In this document: one piece after another, positions 62,336-64,000 of the stretch
How positions within the stretch are numbered: position 1 is the first letter of the stretch
Layout: every line of letters begins with the position of its first letter
Made by a program: the position numbers and the translations under genes
Assembly (NCBI GenBank): GCA_019638595.1
Contig: JAHBTJ010000006.1
Span: forward strand, 248,001-312,000
DNA: 64,000 bases
Direction of reading: 5' to 3'
Source of the DNA: Chitinophagaceae bacterium
GTDB taxonomy: Bacteria; Bacteroidota; Bacteroidia; Chitinophagales; Chitinophagaceae
The notes under the pieces: model-generated
Databases searched by the model: none
Seen by the model: the letters and a program-made list of their open reading frames with translations, nothing else
What the model was told of the DNA's origin: nothing

Positions 62336-63343
62336 TTGCTGAAAGAATATTTTGAACATATTGAATTTGCATACCCACGGGTTTTATTCCTGCTGCTCAT
62401 TATTCCCGTATTGGCCGGCTGGTACATCAGCTATGCCAACAAAATGAAGGCTACCATGCGGGTATCTTCTATCAAAAGTTTCCGCAATACCTATTCCTTC
62501 AAAAGCAAGCTCCGTCATATACCGTTTGTATGCAGGCTGCTGGCTATAGCCTGCGTTATTCTTGCGCTCGCCCGTCCCCAATCGCACAACGATGAAAAAA
62601 ACATTGAAGGCGAAGGCATTGATATTGTACTATGCCTGGACGTAAGCGGCAGCATGCTGGCACAAGATTTTAAGCCCAACCGGCTGGTTGCCGCCAAAAG
62701 AGTTGCGTTGGATTTTGTAAAAGAACGACCTGCAGACAGGATTGGCCTGGTAATTTTTGCCGGGGAGAGCTTTACGCAATGCCCGGTTACCAGCGACCAC
62801 GCGGTGATAGAGAACCAGATCTCGCAGATTGACGGCGGATTCCTGGTAGATGGCACCGCCATCGGGTCGGGGCTGGCAACCAGTGTGGACCGGCTAAAAA
62901 GCAGTGAGGCAAAAAGCAAGGTAGTTATTTTACTTACAGACGGAGAAAACAACGGAGGTTTGATAGATCCCAAAACAGCGAAGGAAATAGCCAAATCGCT
63001 GGGCATAAAAGTATATACTATCGGCGTGGGATCCGAAGGATATGCAACCACACCCGTTTCCGGCCCGGGCGGGCAGGTTATTATGCAGCAGGAAAAAGTA
63101 AACATTGATGAAACGCTTTTAAAGGAGATCGCCGCTGAAACCGGGGGGCAATATTTTCGCGCAAAAGACAACCAGGCGCTGTCTGCCATATACCATGAAA
63201 TAGATCAACTGGAAAAAACCAAACTGAACATTACCGTCAACAGGCGTTTTACCGAGCGCTTTCACCCGCTGGCCCTGATAGCAGTGGGATTTATTTTTTT
63301 AGAGCTATTGCTGCAATTGACGTTGTTTAAACAGTTTCCTTAA
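62336..63343 (+). CDS. BatA-type VWA-domain membrane protein
   Basis: 335 residues from TTG 62336, the only start giving the full N-terminal helix (YPRVLFLLLIIPVLAGWYIS); the next ATG is 34 codons in. A second helix follows (VCRLLAIACVILALARPQSH), then the VWA domain with an intact MIDAS motif DVSGSM in DIVLCLDVSGSMLAQDFKPN near residue 101 and VVILLTDGENNGGLIDPKTA. A closing helix (LALIAVGFIFLELLLQLTLF) completes the standard BatA layout. It binds Mg2+ and presumably a partner protein. Confidence 0.9.
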   Translation: MLKEYFEHIEFAYPRVLFLLLIIPVLAGWYISYANKMKATMRVSSIKSFRNTYSFKSKLRHIPFVCRLLAIACVILALARPQSHNDEKNIEGEGIDIVLCLDVSGSMLAQDFKPNRLVAAKRVALDFVKERPADRIGLVIFAGESFTQCPVTSDHAVIENQISQIDGGFLVDGTAIGSGLATSVDRLKSSEAKSKVVILLTDGENNGGLIDPKTAKEIAKSLGIKVYTIGVGSEGYATTPVSGPGGQVIMQQEKVNIDETLLKEIAAETGGQYFRAKDNQALSAIYHEIDQLEKTKLNITVNRRFTERFHPLALIAVGFIFLELLLQLTLFKQFP

Positions 63344-63447
63344 ATAAAACAAATGCCTTCTTTCTTAACGGGCTAACAGCAGCAATTTTTAGATATGTTT
63401 TCACACGGAAGCGCTGTACAGCGTATCCCCGCCTCCTGAATTTTCCG

Positions 63448-63456
63448 TAGGTTTGC
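63448..63456 (+). promoter_or_regulatory. -7 promoter element TAGGTTTGC for the ABC exporter
   Basis: A full TAnnTTTG match with trailing C, 9 bp before ATG 63466, predicting a leader of only a few bases. Confidence 0.5.
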
Positions 63457-63465
63457 CGTTGAATT

Positions 63466-64000
63466 ATGTCAGAACAAACTCCGGCTTTCAATTTCGGTTT
63501 GCTCAGAAGGGTATTCGGTTATGCTGCTCCGTACAGGAATAAAATGATCATTTCTGTTGTGCTGGCTATTGCCCTGGCTATAATATCGCCCGTGCGCCCC
63601 TGGCTGATACAAATGACGGTAGATAAATACATTCGCGGAGGGTGGATAAATGCTGTTATTACTATTACCGTTATACAGATCGGGTTGCTGCTGGTAGAAA
63701 CCGCCATGCGTTTTTACTTTTCATTTCTTACCGCCTGGCTGGGGCAAACCGTGGTAAAAGATCTGCGTACGGCTGTATATAAAAAAATTGTGCATCTCAA
63801 TCTTTCGCAATTTGATAGAACGCCCATCGGTACGCTTACAACACGTACCATCAACGATATTGAAGCCATCAATGATATTTTTTCGGAAGGGCTGATCCCC
63901 ATCATAGCAGACCTGTTAGCCATCATAGCAATATTGGGTGTAATGTTTGTTACCGACTGGAAGCTAACGCTTATCTGCATGACCATTTTGCCGGTGCTGC
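63466..64000 (+). CDS. ABC exporter (permease-ATPase fusion type), 5' part only
   Basis: The first 178 codons of a gene cut by the window end. The visible part is the N-terminal transmembrane domain of an ABC transporter of the MsbA/Sav1866 kind. It starts MSEQTPAFNFGLLRRVFGYA, with helices IISVVLAIALAIISPVRPWL, INAVITITVIQIGLLLVETA and IIADLLAIIAILGVMFVTDW. The coupling segment has LGQTVVKDLRTAVYKKIVHL and FDRTPIGTLTTRTINDIEAI. The ATPase domain is beyond the edge, so the substrate class (lipid or drug) cannot be judged. Confidence 0.88.
   Translation, partial: MSEQTPAFNFGLLRRVFGYAAPYRNKMIISVVLAIALAIISPVRPWLIQMTVDKYIRGGWINAVITITVIQIGLLLVETAMRFYFSFLTAWLGQTVVKDLRTAVYKKIVHLNLSQFDRTPIGTLTTRTINDIEAINDIFSEGLIPIIADLLAIIAILGVMFVTDWKLTLICMTILPVL

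Noticed and set aside
1-64000. CRISPR array, tRNA, rRNA or insertion sequence
   Set aside because: No regularly spaced repeats, cloverleaf-like sequences, rRNA segments or transposase genes were recognised while reading both strands.

Overview
The window is chromosomal DNA of a Bacteroidota bacterium, most likely from the Chitinophagaceae or a close relative. The evidence is type IX secretion sorting domains (a gliding-motility-associated C-terminus at 22530-24545 and a Por-type tail on the 2271-residue protein at 26323-33138), RHS proteins with Bacteroidota-specific DUF6443 and DUF5977 domains, a Bat-type MoxR/DUF58/VWA operon, and repeated matches to the Bacteroidota -7 promoter element TAnnTTTG. 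I assign no species.

Region 1 (1-13965, minus strand) is the accessory part: an RHS polymorphic-toxin locus read right to left. It begins with a coiled-coil/beta-barrel outer-membrane protein, then a 1598-residue RHS-like partner with three DUF5977 units, then a 1667-residue RHS protein with a His-rich nuclease-like tail and its presumed immunity gene. Two 'orphan' toxin tails follow. One is a barnase/RNase N1-T1-type ribonuclease with a DUF2716 immunity gene. The other is a different tail followed by an immunity-like gene that runs off the window. The two orphans share a 284-bp block differing at three positions, so the array looks like a store of spare toxin tips exchanged by recombination in a common linker.

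Region 2 (14639-26038) holds an AT-rich NAD(P)-binding gene and a five-gene minus-strand operon: lutA-lutB-lutC (lactate oxidation), then a secreted alpha/beta esterase and a secreted sulfatase. After it come a transglutaminase-like membrane protein, a lipocalin-like lipoprotein, a type IX-secreted PKD protein and an acyltransferase.

Region 3 (26323-33138) is one giant secreted multidomain protein: an esterase followed by FN3, PA14, Ig-like and three copies of an unnamed 'INFN' domain.

Region 4 (33241-53442) is mostly housekeeping: priA, an EcsC-family protein, clpS, a CPA2 antiporter, a JmjC/cupin protein, an SprT-like protein, the yceD-rpmF-plsX set, a helical-repeat protein, a probable small RNA, rlmD, two rhomboids (the second lacking its catalytic His), an EEP-family hydrolase, cysS, an AlkA-type glycosylase, a TetR regulator and a NUMOD4/HNH protein.

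Region 5 (53469-64000) has a Ser/Thr kinase, PP2C phosphatase and FHA-protease signalling cluster, then arfB and dtd, a Bat-type operon (moxR, DUF58, BatD-like, VWA), and the start of an ABC exporter. No tRNA, rRNA, CRISPR array or insertion sequence was recognised.
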